From: CAZMCH01 sp964564735
Lineage (GTDB): Bacteria; Poribacteria; DTPJ01
Length of the DNA stretch: 64,000 nucleotides
Reading direction: 5' to 3'
Assembly (NCBI GenBank): GCA_964564735.1
Contig: CAZMCH010000005.1
Location: 18,483 to 82,482 of the forward strand
Each line of letters starts with the position of its first letter. Within the stretch, counting starts at the first letter, position 1. Shown here in pieces: positions 35,912 through 44,910 of this stretch. A program made the translations under genes and the position numbers. The notes under the pieces are model-generated. The model was not told where the DNA came from and did no database searches. It saw only the letters and a program-made list of their open reading frames with translations.

Positions 35912-36679
35912 CTAGCCTTTATTCCTAATAAAAGACCAGGTAACCGCCAATTTTGAATACGACTCAACAGCCAAAATCTCATTTATTCCTCTTTGCATCT
36001 GAAATCTAACTTCATCTTTTGTCAAAGGTCTATTCCATATACGAACCTCATCAAGTAAGCCCTGAAATGCTCTATCCGCTGCTATGCCATTTCCTATATT
36101 CAAAGGGGAACCTGATGTATCTATAGCAGCGCCGGGTTGAGCTAGTTTGCCGACTTCTTCACCATCTTGATATATCAATATATTCTTGCCATCAAACGTA
36201 ACAGCAATATGATGCCATTCGTTTGTCTTTGTCGCTACATAAGAATTACACGCTCCACCAACACAAAATCTGATAGAATAGCTAAGCGCTCTGTCAAATA
36301 GGAAATCATATCCGTTAGTTCCCCCATTGGTATTAGATTTGATCATTATTCTTGGCCAGCTCGCATGTCCCGAATCGGTTTTTATAAATGCCCAGACCAT
36401 AAGCGTTCCGCCACTGAGCAAAAGCAGGTTTGGATTATCCTCAACAGTAACTATGTCATCTGTTCCATCAAATTCAAGGGCTTTCCCGAATTTGCCAGCA
36501 GATAATACAGCTCCATTGACTTTGGCTTTTTGTCCGTAAAAGGATGAATCAGGAGTGAATCCGCCTGAAATACTATCAAAAGAGAGAGCTAAAACCATAG
36601 TTTTATCAATTTCACCATAGGCAGATAAAGCCAATACAAAAACCATAGAAATTGACATAACAATCATAGTGATTTTCAT
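35912..36679 (-). CDS. Secreted LamG-domain protein with conserved C-terminal tail
   Basis: 255 residues. The signal peptide is about 1-22 (MIVMSISMVFVLALSAYG-E). One LamG domain is readable: MVLALSFDSISGGFTPDSS, ALEFDGTDDIVTVED, GTLMVWAFIKT, WHHIAVTFDGKNILIYQDGE and LDEVRIWNRPLTKDEVRFQM. The final residues SKLAVTWSFIRNKG match the tails of the proteins at 527-1252 and 24671-25429. It is probably exported and may bind glycans. AAGGAGG lies 8 nt before the ATG. It is flanked by the tRNA pair and a small inverted-repeat element. Confidence 0.85.
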   Translation of the reverse strand: MKITMIVMSISMVFVLALSAYGEIDKTMVLALSFDSISGGFTPDSSFYGQKAKVNGAVLSAGKFGKALEFDGTDDIVTVEDNPNLLLLSGGTLMVWAFIKTDSGHASWPRIMIKSNTNGGTNGYDFLFDRALSYSIRFCVGGACNSYVATKTNEWHHIAVTFDGKNILIYQDGEEVGKLAQPGAAIDTSGSPLNIGNGIAADRAFQGLLDEVRIWNRPLTKDEVRFQMQRGINEILAVESYSKLAVTWSFIRNKG

Positions 36680-36717
36680 AAATTTCCCTCCTTGTTTTAT
36701 TCATTAGATTCATAATT

Positions 36718-36843
36718 TTACGACTTGTGCTAGTTCCCATAAATCAAGTATTGAAGGCACTTTGTAGCCCAGCCTTTTAGGCTGGAAATTATAAAAACAT
36801 AGATAAAATAATGGGTTACAAAAATAATTAGCAAAAGCCGTTA
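36718..36843. repeat. MITE-like element, about 126 bp, with inverted termini
   Basis: The left end TTACGACTTGTGCTAGTT and the reverse complement of the right end (TAACGGCTTTTGCTAATT) match at 14 of 18 positions. Inside is the palindrome TAGCCCAGCCTTTTAGGCTGG. It ends 2 bp before the stop of the downstream-strand radical SAM gene. An eroded relative is at 427-526. Confidence 0.6.
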
Positions 36844-36845
36844 TT

Positions 36846-37883
36846 TTAATAATCATATATCTCAGCAGGACCAAACGTCTCTGGATAATATTGGCGCAAG
36901 AACTTTCTCGTTTCCCAGCAGAGATTACACTTTTGCGGATAGCGTTCTTTTTGCTTATATCCCTTTTTAACAGCAAGATCAAGATAACCATACGGACCTT
37001 TTTCATAGGCAATCTTTACAAGTTCATTATCTTCTATAAAGCCTGTTTTCATATATTCCGTCAAAGGCTTTTTGTGTGCATTACCGATTATTATTCCGCA
37101 ACATGTCTGTATATTTCCGTATGGATCAATATGTATTTCCCACATCCTATCAGGATCAAATTCAAGCTCGCATCCCTTGCTTGAGTTATTGGAGTGCCAA
37201 AGACGGTCATCTTTAAGTTCATCAATTGAACGTTCAGCAAAATATTTTGCCAATGCCTCGCCTGCTCTGCCGACTAAATTGGGTGGATGATCCTTTGCAT
37301 ATTCAGCAAGCCTTGATTCATTTAGCCCTATATCACGCAAATCTGATAATGCTTCAAGTGAAATATCACCTGCAGCTACATTCTCACGCCCAAATAATTC
37401 AACAGCCCAAACAAAAGCCCTATACCTTCTATCAGGATCAACAAAAACTTGATGATAGGGGTCTGCACTTATAAGTATCCCTTTTACGCCCACTTGTATT
37501 AATTCTTTGTAGCGTTTTTCAGCTATTTTCTCGCTTATGCACCATGAAGCGTTTGTCTCTATAAAATGCGGTGCAAAGCCTCCTTCATTAGCGATTCTGC
37601 ATATCTGCATCATTTTCCGATAATACATCATTGCTTCTCCGCCGGCAATGTGTATCACTCGGTCAGTGTTTCGGAGTTGCTTCATAAACTTAACACCATC
37701 CTCAACACTGGTGCAAACATCAGGCAAATTTGGGCTACAATTAAATAGACAATGCTTACAGGCTATTGTGCAACGATAGGTAAAAAGAAGGCTTGCGACC
37801 ATCTTAATACCTATCGCTTGTGCAACGCCAACTTTTTCTATAACTTCATCTACGGGCAATTTGCTTAAATCATCGTTTGGCAT
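36846..37883 (-). CDS. Radical SAM protein of unknown substrate
   Basis: 345 residues. CTIACKHCLFNC supplies the radical SAM cysteines (38, 42, 45). HIAGGEAMMYY is the GGE motif, and FIETNASWC and ILISADPYHQVF continue the partial TIM barrel. The C-terminal part has CELEFDPDRMWEIHIDPYGN, IQTCCG and CNLCWETRKFL, so auxiliary-cluster cysteines in SPASM-like style are likely. The substrate is unknown, and no precursor-like peptide was seen next to it. It lies 33 nt after the HicB-like relic on the same strand. Confidence 0.78.
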   Translation of the reverse strand: MPNDDLSKLPVDEVIEKVGVAQAIGIKMVASLLFTYRCTIACKHCLFNCSPNLPDVCTSVEDGVKFMKQLRNTDRVIHIAGGEAMMYYRKMMQICRIANEGGFAPHFIETNASWCISEKIAEKRYKELIQVGVKGILISADPYHQVFVDPDRRYRAFVWAVELFGRENVAAGDISLEALSDLRDIGLNESRLAEYAKDHPPNLVGRAGEALAKYFAERSIDELKDDRLWHSNNSSKGCELEFDPDRMWEIHIDPYGNIQTCCGIIIGNAHKKPLTEYMKTGFIEDNELVKIAYEKGPYGYLDLAVKKGYKQKERYPQKCNLCWETRKFLRQYYPETFGPAEIYDY

Positions 37884-37915
37884 TAGAATTAATTAGTCTC
37901 CTTCCTTTAATATCC

Positions 37916-38110
37916 TTATAATGCAACTTCCAGTTCAGCAACTCTACGGACACATGGAATATCTCCGCTATTCAGTTCTTCATATATATCTTTTAAGTTT
38001 TCCACCAATTCCTCAAGTGTTTCACAATGGGTCATATAATCAGGATACTCCTACAAATAGCCAAACCAGAAATCCCCATCTTTCCAATAAACATACTTTT
38101 TTCGTTCCAT
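37916..38110 (-). pseudogene. HicB-like antitoxin gene with an in-frame TAG
   Basis: Translation from ATG at 38110 (AGGAG about 9 nt upstream) reads MERKKYVYWKDGDFWFGYL, then TAG at 38051-38053, then EYPDYMTHCETLEELVENLK, DIYEELNSGDIPCVRRV and AELEVAL with a final TAA. The pattern W-x-D-G-x-x-x-G-Y-L-x-x-Y-P-x-x-x-T-x-G-x-[ST]-L-E-E-L-x-x-N-L is that of HicB-family antitoxins, about 64 residues long. Only one nonsense codon interrupts it. No HicA toxin gene adjoins. It is either a recent pseudogene or a sequencing error at one base. Confidence 0.72.
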
Positions 38111-38128
38111 GATTATTCGCTCCTGAGA

Positions 38129-39256
38129 TCAACGCAATGCGCTGACTCCTCCGCCTGACATGGCACGTTTGACTTCTGCCTCAACGTCTGATTGTTTGAC
38201 CATCGATGTATCCCCCGGCGTTTCCTGAACGAGTATACCATGTGCAGCACCCCATTGGACAGCATCCGCAGAGGATTTCCCATTCAATATCCCCGCAATG
38301 ACGCCAGACATAAACGAATCGCCTCCGCCTGTCCTGTCTGCAATTTCAATGCCTTCTCTGACAACCGCTTGATAGATTTTATCTTCTTGGACATCAAACA
38401 AAACTGCACCCCAATTGATTCTATCTGCTGTTAATGCCCCTCTTAACTGTGTCCCTATTATCTTAAGATTTGGAAAGTCTTTTGCAACCTTTCTTAACAT
38501 TTCCGCATATGATTCCAGCCATACATCAAACGGATCGCTATCTTTGACAGGCTTTGACTCATAGCCAATCGCATCAAAAAAGTCACTCTGATTACCAACA
38601 AGGAAGTCAACATAAGGCACTATACTTTTATTGATATTGCGCGCCCTTTCCTTATTCGGTTCAACCTTAGAACGATAGTTTAAGTCAAAAGACTTGAATA
38701 CACCATATTCGCCAGCTTTCTTATATGCTTCCAAAGCAACTTCTGATGATGTCGGCGATATTAGCGTAAATATGCCCCCGCAATGAAACGATCTTGTATA
38801 GGGCATGATCTCATCCCATTTTATATCACCGGGCTTAATTTCTCTTATTGCTGTATGCGCCCTGTAATATTCCGTTTTTGACGGGATAACGCCTTTTCCG
38901 TTATAGGTAAAGTTTATCCCGTTCATAAGCGTTCCTTTTTCATCTGTTGAGAAACTGCCTTTTCCTTTTGTGTTAAACCAGATTATATGGTTTGTGTCAA
39001 CCCCTGCTTCACGCAATTGGTTTTCTATATTTCTTCCTATACCATCATCAACCAATGCAGTAACTACCGCAGTCCTGAAACCAAAGCAATAAGAAAGTCC
39101 TTCTGCAACGTTGGTTTCGCCTCCGCCATGCCAAATTCTAGCCATCCTTGCTTTTGGCGTTGGAACGTCCATTGGGTCAATTCTCATCATAACTTCGCCC
39201 AATGCTATTGCGTCATATTTACATTCTTCCTTTGATTTTATCTTTAATTCAGCCAT
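38129..39256 (-). CDS. PfkB-family sugar kinase (2-keto-3-deoxygluconate kinase-like)
   Basis: About 375 residues. DAIALGEVMMRIDPMDVPTP opens the ribokinase fold, WHGGGETNVAEGLSYCFGF is the first PfkB signature and EIADRTGGGDSFMSGVIAG the second, containing the catalytic Asp; the usual GAGD is GGGD. It phosphorylates a sugar or sugar acid with ATP. KDG-kinase-like proteins commonly act after sugar-acid dehydratases such as the one at 14100-15281, though they are far apart here. I choose ATG 39256 with GAGG 8 nt upstream over an in-frame GTG at 39265. Confidence 0.84.
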   Translation of the reverse strand: MAELKIKSKEECKYDAIALGEVMMRIDPMDVPTPKARMARIWHGGGETNVAEGLSYCFGFRTAVVTALVDDGIGRNIENQLREAGVDTNHIIWFNTKGKGSFSTDEKGTLMNGINFTYNGKGVIPSKTEYYRAHTAIREIKPGDIKWDEIMPYTRSFHCGGIFTLISPTSSEVALEAYKKAGEYGVFKSFDLNYRSKVEPNKERARNINKSIVPYVDFLVGNQSDFFDAIGYESKPVKDSDPFDVWLESYAEMLRKVAKDFPNLKIIGTQLRGALTADRINWGAVLFDVQEDKIYQAVVREGIEIADRTGGGDSFMSGVIAGILNGKSSADAVQWGAAHGILVQETPGDTSMVKQSDVEAEVKRAMSGGGVSALR

Positions 39257-39300
39257 TTTTAACACCTCACTCTATTGCTTTACCGAATTTATTTTTATAA

Positions 39301-39566
39301 AACGCAGATTAAACGGATTTGGCAGATTAGACTGAAGATTCTAAAATTGAAAGATTAGAAGATTGAATCCTGAATTTTGTATTCTGTTTTGTCTTGTTAT
39401 ACCAATTTCCATTTCAAATATGACATAATGATTTGTCATGCTGAACGAAGTGAAAAAGCTAAATAGATTCTTCGCTAACGCTCAAAATGACAATTTTGAA
39501 TTAGCAATTGGTATTAGATCAAATATTAAATCAGCGTCAATCCGCTTAATCCGTTTCATCTGCGTT
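39301..39566. repeat. Composite inverted-repeat element with a nested MITE-like unit
   Basis: The outer ends AACGCAGATTAAACGGATT (39301-39319) and the reverse complement of 39548-39566 differ at one of 19 positions. Inside, 39397-39516 has its own inverted ends (TTATACCAATTTCC and TAATACCAATTGCT when read inwards) around the hairpin GTCATGCTGAACGAAGTG...CTCAAAATGAC. The inner unit recurs at 47108-47224. No coding sequence lies in the 376-bp gap that holds it. Confidence 0.7.
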
Positions 39567-39632
39567 CTATTCCTAAAAAGCTAATTGGGTCAATCACTAT
39601 CAAAGACACGGAAGATCAAAGAAAAAATCTCT

Positions 39633-40796
39633 TTATTCTCCTCTTAATACCTTCAAAAGCGAGATCGGTAATCCCTTTTTATGCCTTGCCATCTGAATTA
39701 TCGGTGTAACGTCAGTTCTGAAAGCCTTTAGCAAAATCTCCTCAGAAGCTAACACATCATTTATCTTTTGTGATTCTTTAAGTGCATCTCTGTCAACCAA
39801 AAGCGACTTTGCGTATGCGTGTTGCAGGCTTTCAAGTGTTTGAATCATCGCTTCTGTCGGGTTCTTTTCATTATGGCTCTGGTCAATCATATATGCGAGT
39901 TCGCTTGTATCGCTACGTGGATCGGTGAGTTCAACGAATATCAAGAAAAGCTGATATGGGTCAATTGATCCAGCTGTTAGATCATCATCAGCATATTTTG
40001 CGTCATTGAGATGGAATCCGCCTAGCTTGCCTTCTGAAAGCAGATATGCGACTATGTGCTGTATATTCGTTCCTCTTGGATGATGACCGAGATCAACGAG
40101 AACCTGCGCCTGTTTGCCCAGTTTCTTTGAGAGATCAAGCGCAATGCCAAATGAGAATATATCCGTATGATAGAACGCAGGCTCAAAGAATTTATACTCA
40201 ATCAATAATCGCATATATTCGGGCATGGCTGAATATACTTCGCTTAATGTTTCCTCAACCCATTTCTTTCTATCTCTAAAATCGCCCTGCCCGGGATAGT
40301 TTGTTCCATCTGAAAGCCAAAGACTGAGAACCTTTGATTTAAAAACCTTGCCGATTTCAATACACTCTAGCATGTGATCAACCGCCATCTTTCTAATCTT
40401 CGGATCGGTATTCGTTATACTGCCGTATTTATATTCCTGATCCTGAAAGAGATTCGGATTTATTGCGCCGATCCTGATACCAAGTTCATCAGCCTTCTTT
40501 TGTAGCTTGCTGTAATCGTCAACTTTATCCCAAGGGATATGTATTGCCACTGATGGTGCGATACCTGTTAGTTTATGAACCTTCGCCGCTTCTTCCAGCT
40601 TTGCAAATAGTTCTGTCGGTTCATTGCCATCTCGGAACGTGCCGAACCTCGTCCCGCCTCTGCCATAGCCCCATGATGGTGTTTCAATTTCAAGGCTCAT
40701 AAGTGCCTTTGTTACGTTTTCAATATCAATATTACTGTCTTTTAGTTGCTCTTTTAGATTTTCGTAACTTCTAAACAGTTTTTCTGACATATTCAT
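39633..40796 (-). CDS. L-rhamnose isomerase-like sugar isomerase
   Basis: 387 residues. PSWGYGRGGTRFGTF, PSVAIHIPWD, IEYKFFEPAFYHTD (metal-ligand Glu), DLGHHPRGTNIQ (metal-ligand Asp and His), GGFHLNDAKYADDDLTAGSI-DP and the late GLPISLLKVLRGE fit the Pseudomonas/Streptomyces-type L-rhamnose isomerase family of the xylose-isomerase superfamily. It should interconvert L-rhamnose and L-rhamnulose, or related aldose/ketose pairs, with Mn or Co. AAGGAG precedes two possible starts (40796 and 40790). It is transcribed towards the PfkB kinase but separated from it by the repeat element. Confidence 0.85.
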   Translation of the reverse strand: MNMSEKLFRSYENLKEQLKDSNIDIENVTKALMSLEIETPSWGYGRGGTRFGTFRDGNEPTELFAKLEEAAKVHKLTGIAPSVAIHIPWDKVDDYSKLQKKADELGIRIGAINPNLFQDQEYKYGSITNTDPKIRKMAVDHMLECIEIGKVFKSKVLSLWLSDGTNYPGQGDFRDRKKWVEETLSEVYSAMPEYMRLLIEYKFFEPAFYHTDIFSFGIALDLSKKLGKQAQVLVDLGHHPRGTNIQHIVAYLLSEGKLGGFHLNDAKYADDDLTAGSIDPYQLFLIFVELTDPRSDTSELAYMIDQSHNEKNPTEAMIQTLESLQHAYAKSLLVDRDALKESQKINDVLASEEILLKAFRTDVTPIIQMARHKKGLPISLLKVLRGE

Positions 40797-40912
40797 TATC
40801 TCCTTATTTATTGAATGTCATTATTATACTTATGTATCATTCCAGCATCCGCTGGAATCCATAAAATCTCACTTTTTCAAAGAGAACTTTAGAGAAATTT
40901 AATACTTGAACT

Positions 40913-43900
40913 CTAATATCCAACGTAATTAGTTCCTAAATATCGTCCATAGGTACCTACGCCCGGTAAACTCCTAAGCGACCATGACTTATTTAGATCG
41001 TCATAACCAACGCCAATAGATTTGCCAGGATCCGCAGCAATTGTGATTGAGAATGTAAAGTCTTTTCGTATATAACCGCCTTTTGTGCCTCGTCTGCTGA
41101 ATGCTATTGACGAATCCCAGCAATGAAGATTGCGTCTGAGTGATATGCTGACATTACTTATATCTTTTACTTTTGTGTCATATTCATACTCAAAATCCAT
41201 AGATAAAGTCCAGATTTTACTCCATCGGAGATCAACTCTACACTGCAATAGCTGTTGATAGTATTTCTGCCATGTATTATAAACATATCTCCTATTTAGA
41301 TAACCAGACCATTTATTATCACGATCATAATATCTAAAACTATTGCTGAGATTACTCATTAATGGTTCATCTGTTCCCCAGTTGTTAGGATTAAGATCAA
41401 GGGTAGTTGTAAAATCATATTGATCTGCAGGATTTATCCTAAATGTGTTTCTAATATCATCATATCTCCTGTTATCATCCCTTGTATAATCGATACCTGT
41501 ATAAACATCCCAAGCAAATATAGGGATTTTTTCTCTTTTGAGTTTTGTCTTAATATCTATCTTATTAGTCATTCTAAAACTCAGATTCTTGCGCTCATAA
41601 GTGTAAACCGCAGATGTAAAAGGATACAAAGGTAATGTATTTACTAGCTTATCTGTTTCAGTCGCACCCGGAGGAGAATAATAAAATGATATATAAGGGC
41701 TAAATGTATGTCTTAATGCGTAAACCTTCGGAACAAATGTTGGAAAGAATGTCCGATGAAGGTCTGTGCTAAGTGATGAATTAAAATTCCAAGCATTGGC
41801 AAAGGCATTTTTCTCCTGATAACCAACTGGCTTATCTTGCCATTTATCTTCTATATCTGACGCTGTTAAAGGACGTGTTTTGCTCTGCCATATCTGGCGA
41901 ATAGTTCCTCCCAATGATAGATTCAGTTCCCTTGAAACTCCTAGCCTGATTAAAGCCCTTTTGTTTAATGAGGCACTTGCATCCGCTGTTTGTAGCCAGA
42001 TATTTTTTTCTTTTGTTGTAGAATAGCTATCTTTGAAGTAATTTCCAACTTCGGTATCAAAGCTAAATGATGTGTCTTTCAACGTCGGAAATCCCAAAGA
42101 TGGATATTTGCCTTCCGCAAGTTTTCTATAAATCTCGTCTGCAAGCCGGCTGGCTTCGTCTTTGGTTCTGGTTTCTGGACTTATCTCAATAAATATTTGC
42201 CTTGCCTTTACACGATCACGTTTCCCAAATTCCTCTTTAACTTCATCGAGTTTGATTATATAATAGCCTTCAGTCGTTGATATTGGTTCGCTTACCTCTC
42301 CCGCATCTAATTTCGTTGTGTCAAATATTTCTGATTCTATTTTTGAGTTTAGATTGGTTTCATCTTTATCTATCCAACCCAGATCGCCACCCTTATCTTT
42401 TGTCCTTTTATCATCTGAATATTTACGTGCCATTGACGCAAAGTCCGCTTTGCCTTGCGCACGTTCAGAAATATAATTAAGCCTCGAATTTATCGCCTTA
42501 AATGGCTGTATTTCCTCTAACTTGTAGTTTGGCGAATTATAGCTAATCTCTGGATATTTTTGTAATGCGTTTGTATCTAATCCTGATAAATCCCTTGTGC
42601 CATCGATAATAAATCTTGAATGTCCGCTACTGCCTGAGCGTGTCGCCCAATAATAATCAAAACCAATATAAGACTTTAATTCACGTTCAGCGGTATAGCT
42701 TTGATATACTTCCTTGTATTGCTCACCTGATAGGCTTAATCTTGCCATCATACCAAGACTTTTTTGCATCCTCACCATCTCTCTATAAGTCATTGGATCT
42801 TCTCCGAGCATTTCCCCGCTTCGCCATAATGTTTGGCTATGATTAAGTTGCATATCCCATGTTTGACCAAGTTTTACTGGATTTTTCTCAATCTGATAGG
42901 AATACAAATCGCCATAGCGCAAATATACGCTTCCACCAAGCCTTCTTTTTCTATCTATCCTTATAAGCTTATATCCGTCCTCTGTTCTGATAGGCTTGCT
43001 TACATTGTATAATTCAAGTCTATATGCCTCACGCCGAACCTCCGGTTCGAGTTGCCATTTACTCCTAAATCCAATATCTCCGCCATCTTTTGCACTTTCA
43101 GCTTTTGAATATTGTTTTGCCAACGATGAAAAATTTGGGGTTTTTTCCTTTTTTTCTATTTTTATTATATATATCCCGTTATTGGTTATTATTGGTCTGC
43201 TAACTTCGCCCTGTAAGAGATTTTTTATCGTATTTTTGAAGGATAAATCAAATTCCTGATACATTTTAACACCTAAACTGCCATCATTTGCCTTTGTTGT
43301 TTCGTCATCTGAATATAGCTTCACTATATCTTCAAAACTCAATCCCTCTGATAGCTTTGTCAATACTTCGTCTGCCTTGTTCATTGCCTCTTTTTGTGAA
43401 ACTTCCGAAGCGACATACATTATAAAAATATCTCTGACCTTTATTTCCTCATTATCTCTAGATTCCAATTTTAGTATATGGTATCCCTCTTCTGTCTCTA
43501 TAATATCGCTAATATCATTTGGATTAAGTTTTAAGGCAGTATCAAGTAATATCTTATATCTCGGAGGAACAATAGATGTCTCAGTTAACTTCCTATATCT
43601 CTCTGGAACTCTCTGCCATTCTCCGTTCTCATCTAGTTTGAATGTGCCAAGTTCACCACCATTTGATTTAGTCTCTTTGTCATCAGACCATCTTCTTGCT
43701 AATTGAGAAAAATTAGCATTTTCTTCTTTGCACTCTTTTAATACTTTTTGCGCTATTTCTAACGCTTTTTGTTTGTCTGCGTCAGTTATTTTATATTTAA
43801 TAAATACCTGTTTTATCTCTATTTTGTCCATATCGCCTTGTGCGCGCTTTTGTATTTCAAGCATCTGTTCTCTGGCTTTCTGCCACTCATCGCTAGAAGC

Positions 43901-44851
43901 ATCTTTTGGAACAGGTATATATATTTCTCGTAGCTTTACTCTATCAGCATCATAGTCGAAATCAAATCCACCATATAATCCACGCCTGCTAGTTATATTT
44001 AGATTAACATTTCCATCAAGCATCCGCCATCTTAAAGGTAGAATATTTTTGACATAATAACCCTCGAAGCTATTTGAGCCTAGCTTAAAAACAAATTTTG
44101 CGCGCTTGTCTTTTTCAAGAGAACGCCTATATACTGGCAAATACATGACAGGAACACCACCAATCCGAAACACAACATGCTTTGCGACTAACTCATCTTC
44201 AAGATGTATAACGATTCCAGATGCCTCAAATGAATAATGTGGATGATCAAGCGAACAGCTAGTCATTGAGCCTCTTTCTATAAAAGACTCCTTTTCATTT
44301 ATCCTGCTCATTTTTCCACCGAAATAATACCAAGGATCATCAAGGCTTAAACCATCGGTTAGTGTGCCTTTCTTGTTTTTCAGATCAAATATCATGTGAT
44401 TTGCCATCAAAACTTGATCTTTTGATTTCAGTGTTACACGACCAAATGCCTCCACTATTTCAGCATCCATATCTGCCCATATTTGATCTGCAATTAGTGT
44501 TACATCCTCATACTCGACGATTGCGTTGCCATAAGCTTTGCCCATATTCTTATCAAAAAGCCAAACGACTTTTCCACCCGGACCGGCTTTTACTGAAACG
44601 GTCTTTTTCTTTTTTTCTATTGGCTTTTCATCTGATTCAGAAACCTGTATATTAGTTTCTTGAATATCAGAAATAACCTCTTCTGAAGTGTCAGGGGCTT
44701 CCTGTTCATCAGATATTGCGTTTAATGATATAAAAAGTGTCAATATCACTAGAATACAAAAGGATATAATTTGGGCTAGTCTTAGCTTACTTATACGAAG
44801 CTTACCTTTGCGAATCGAGGGATAAGAGGAATTGAACGATAGTTTAGGCAT
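40913..44851 (-). CDS. lptD: LptD-type outer-membrane LPS assembly protein with inserted parvulin (PPIC) domains
   Basis: A 1312-residue protein, far longer than typical LptD (about 780). A membrane/signal segment lies at about 22-46. An OstA/LptA-like periplasmic domain lies at about 95-245 (KAYGNAIVEYEDVTLIADQI, GRVTLKSKDQVLMANHM, FRIGGVPVMYLPVY). The beta-barrel region extends from about 255 to the C-terminus. Barrel sequence is interrupted by PPIC modules: two complete ones at about 342-465 (FSQLARRWSDDKETKSNGGE and IIETEEGYHILKLES) and 470-568 (YSDDETTKANDGSLG), a C-terminal half at about 572-636, then barrel, then another C-terminal half at about 785-870 (YSDDKRTKDKGGDLGW) followed by an N-terminal half at 878-915. 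It would insert LPS into the outer membrane, with rotamase/chaperone modules built in. It starts 60 nt after surA on the same strand. Confidence 0.85.
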   Translation of the reverse strand: MPKLSFNSSYPSIRKGKLRISKLRLAQIISFCILVILTLFISLNAISDEQEAPDTSEEVISDIQETNIQVSESDEKPIEKKKKTVSVKAGPGGKVVWLFDKNMGKAYGNAIVEYEDVTLIADQIWADMDAEIVEAFGRVTLKSKDQVLMANHMIFDLKNKKGTLTDGLSLDDPWYYFGGKMSRINEKESFIERGSMTSCSLDHPHYSFEASGIVIHLEDELVAKHVVFRIGGVPVMYLPVYRRSLEKDKRAKFVFKLGSNSFEGYYVKNILPLRWRMLDGNVNLNITSRRGLYGGFDFDYDADRVKLREIYIPVPKDASSDEWQKAREQMLEIQKRAQGDMDKIEIKQVFIKYKITDADKQKALEIAQKVLKECKEENANFSQLARRWSDDKETKSNGGELGTFKLDENGEWQRVPERYRKLTETSIVPPRYKILLDTALKLNPNDISDIIETEEGYHILKLESRDNEEIKVRDIFIMYVASEVSQKEAMNKADEVLTKLSEGLSFEDIVKLYSDDETTKANDGSLGVKMYQEFDLSFKNTIKNLLQGEVSRPIITNNGIYIIKIEKKEKTPNFSSLAKQYSKAESAKDGGDIGFRSKWQLEPEVRREAYRLELYNVSKPIRTEDGYKLIRIDRKRRLGGSVYLRYGDLYSYQIEKNPVKLGQTWDMQLNHSQTLWRSGEMLGEDPMTYREMVRMQKSLGMMARLSLSGEQYKEVYQSYTAERELKSYIGFDYYWATRSGSSGHSRFIIDGTRDLSGLDTNALQKYPEISYNSPNYKLEEIQPFKAINSRLNYISERAQGKADFASMARKYSDDKRTKDKGGDLGWIDKDETNLNSKIESEIFDTTKLDAGEVSEPISTTEGYYIIKLDEVKEEFGKRDRVKARQIFIEISPETRTKDEASRLADEIYRKLAEGKYPSLGFPTLKDTSFSFDTEVGNYFKDSYSTTKEKNIWLQTADASASLNKRALIRLGVSRELNLSLGGTIRQIWQSKTRPLTASDIEDKWQDKPVGYQEKNAFANAWNFNSSLSTDLHRTFFPTFVPKVYALRHTFSPYISFYYSPPGATETDKLVNTLPLYPFTSAVYTYERKNLSFRMTNKIDIKTKLKREKIPIFAWDVYTGIDYTRDDNRRYDDIRNTFRINPADQYDFTTTLDLNPNNWGTDEPLMSNLSNSFRYYDRDNKWSGYLNRRYVYNTWQKYYQQLLQCRVDLRWSKIWTLSMDFEYEYDTKVKDISNVSISLRRNLHCWDSSIAFSRRGTKGGYIRKDFTFSITIAADPGKSIGVGYDDLNKSWSLRSLPGVGTYGRYLGTNYVGY

Positions 44852-44910
44852 AGGTATTATAGATGTATGCGATTATAAAATTACAGATACATAAGTTTGT
44901 TAGGAAATGA

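Noticed and set aside
43377..43706. 109-codon plus-strand frame opposite lptD
   Set aside because: The Ser/Leu-rich translation is the complement of the PPIC modules in lptD; no start signal.
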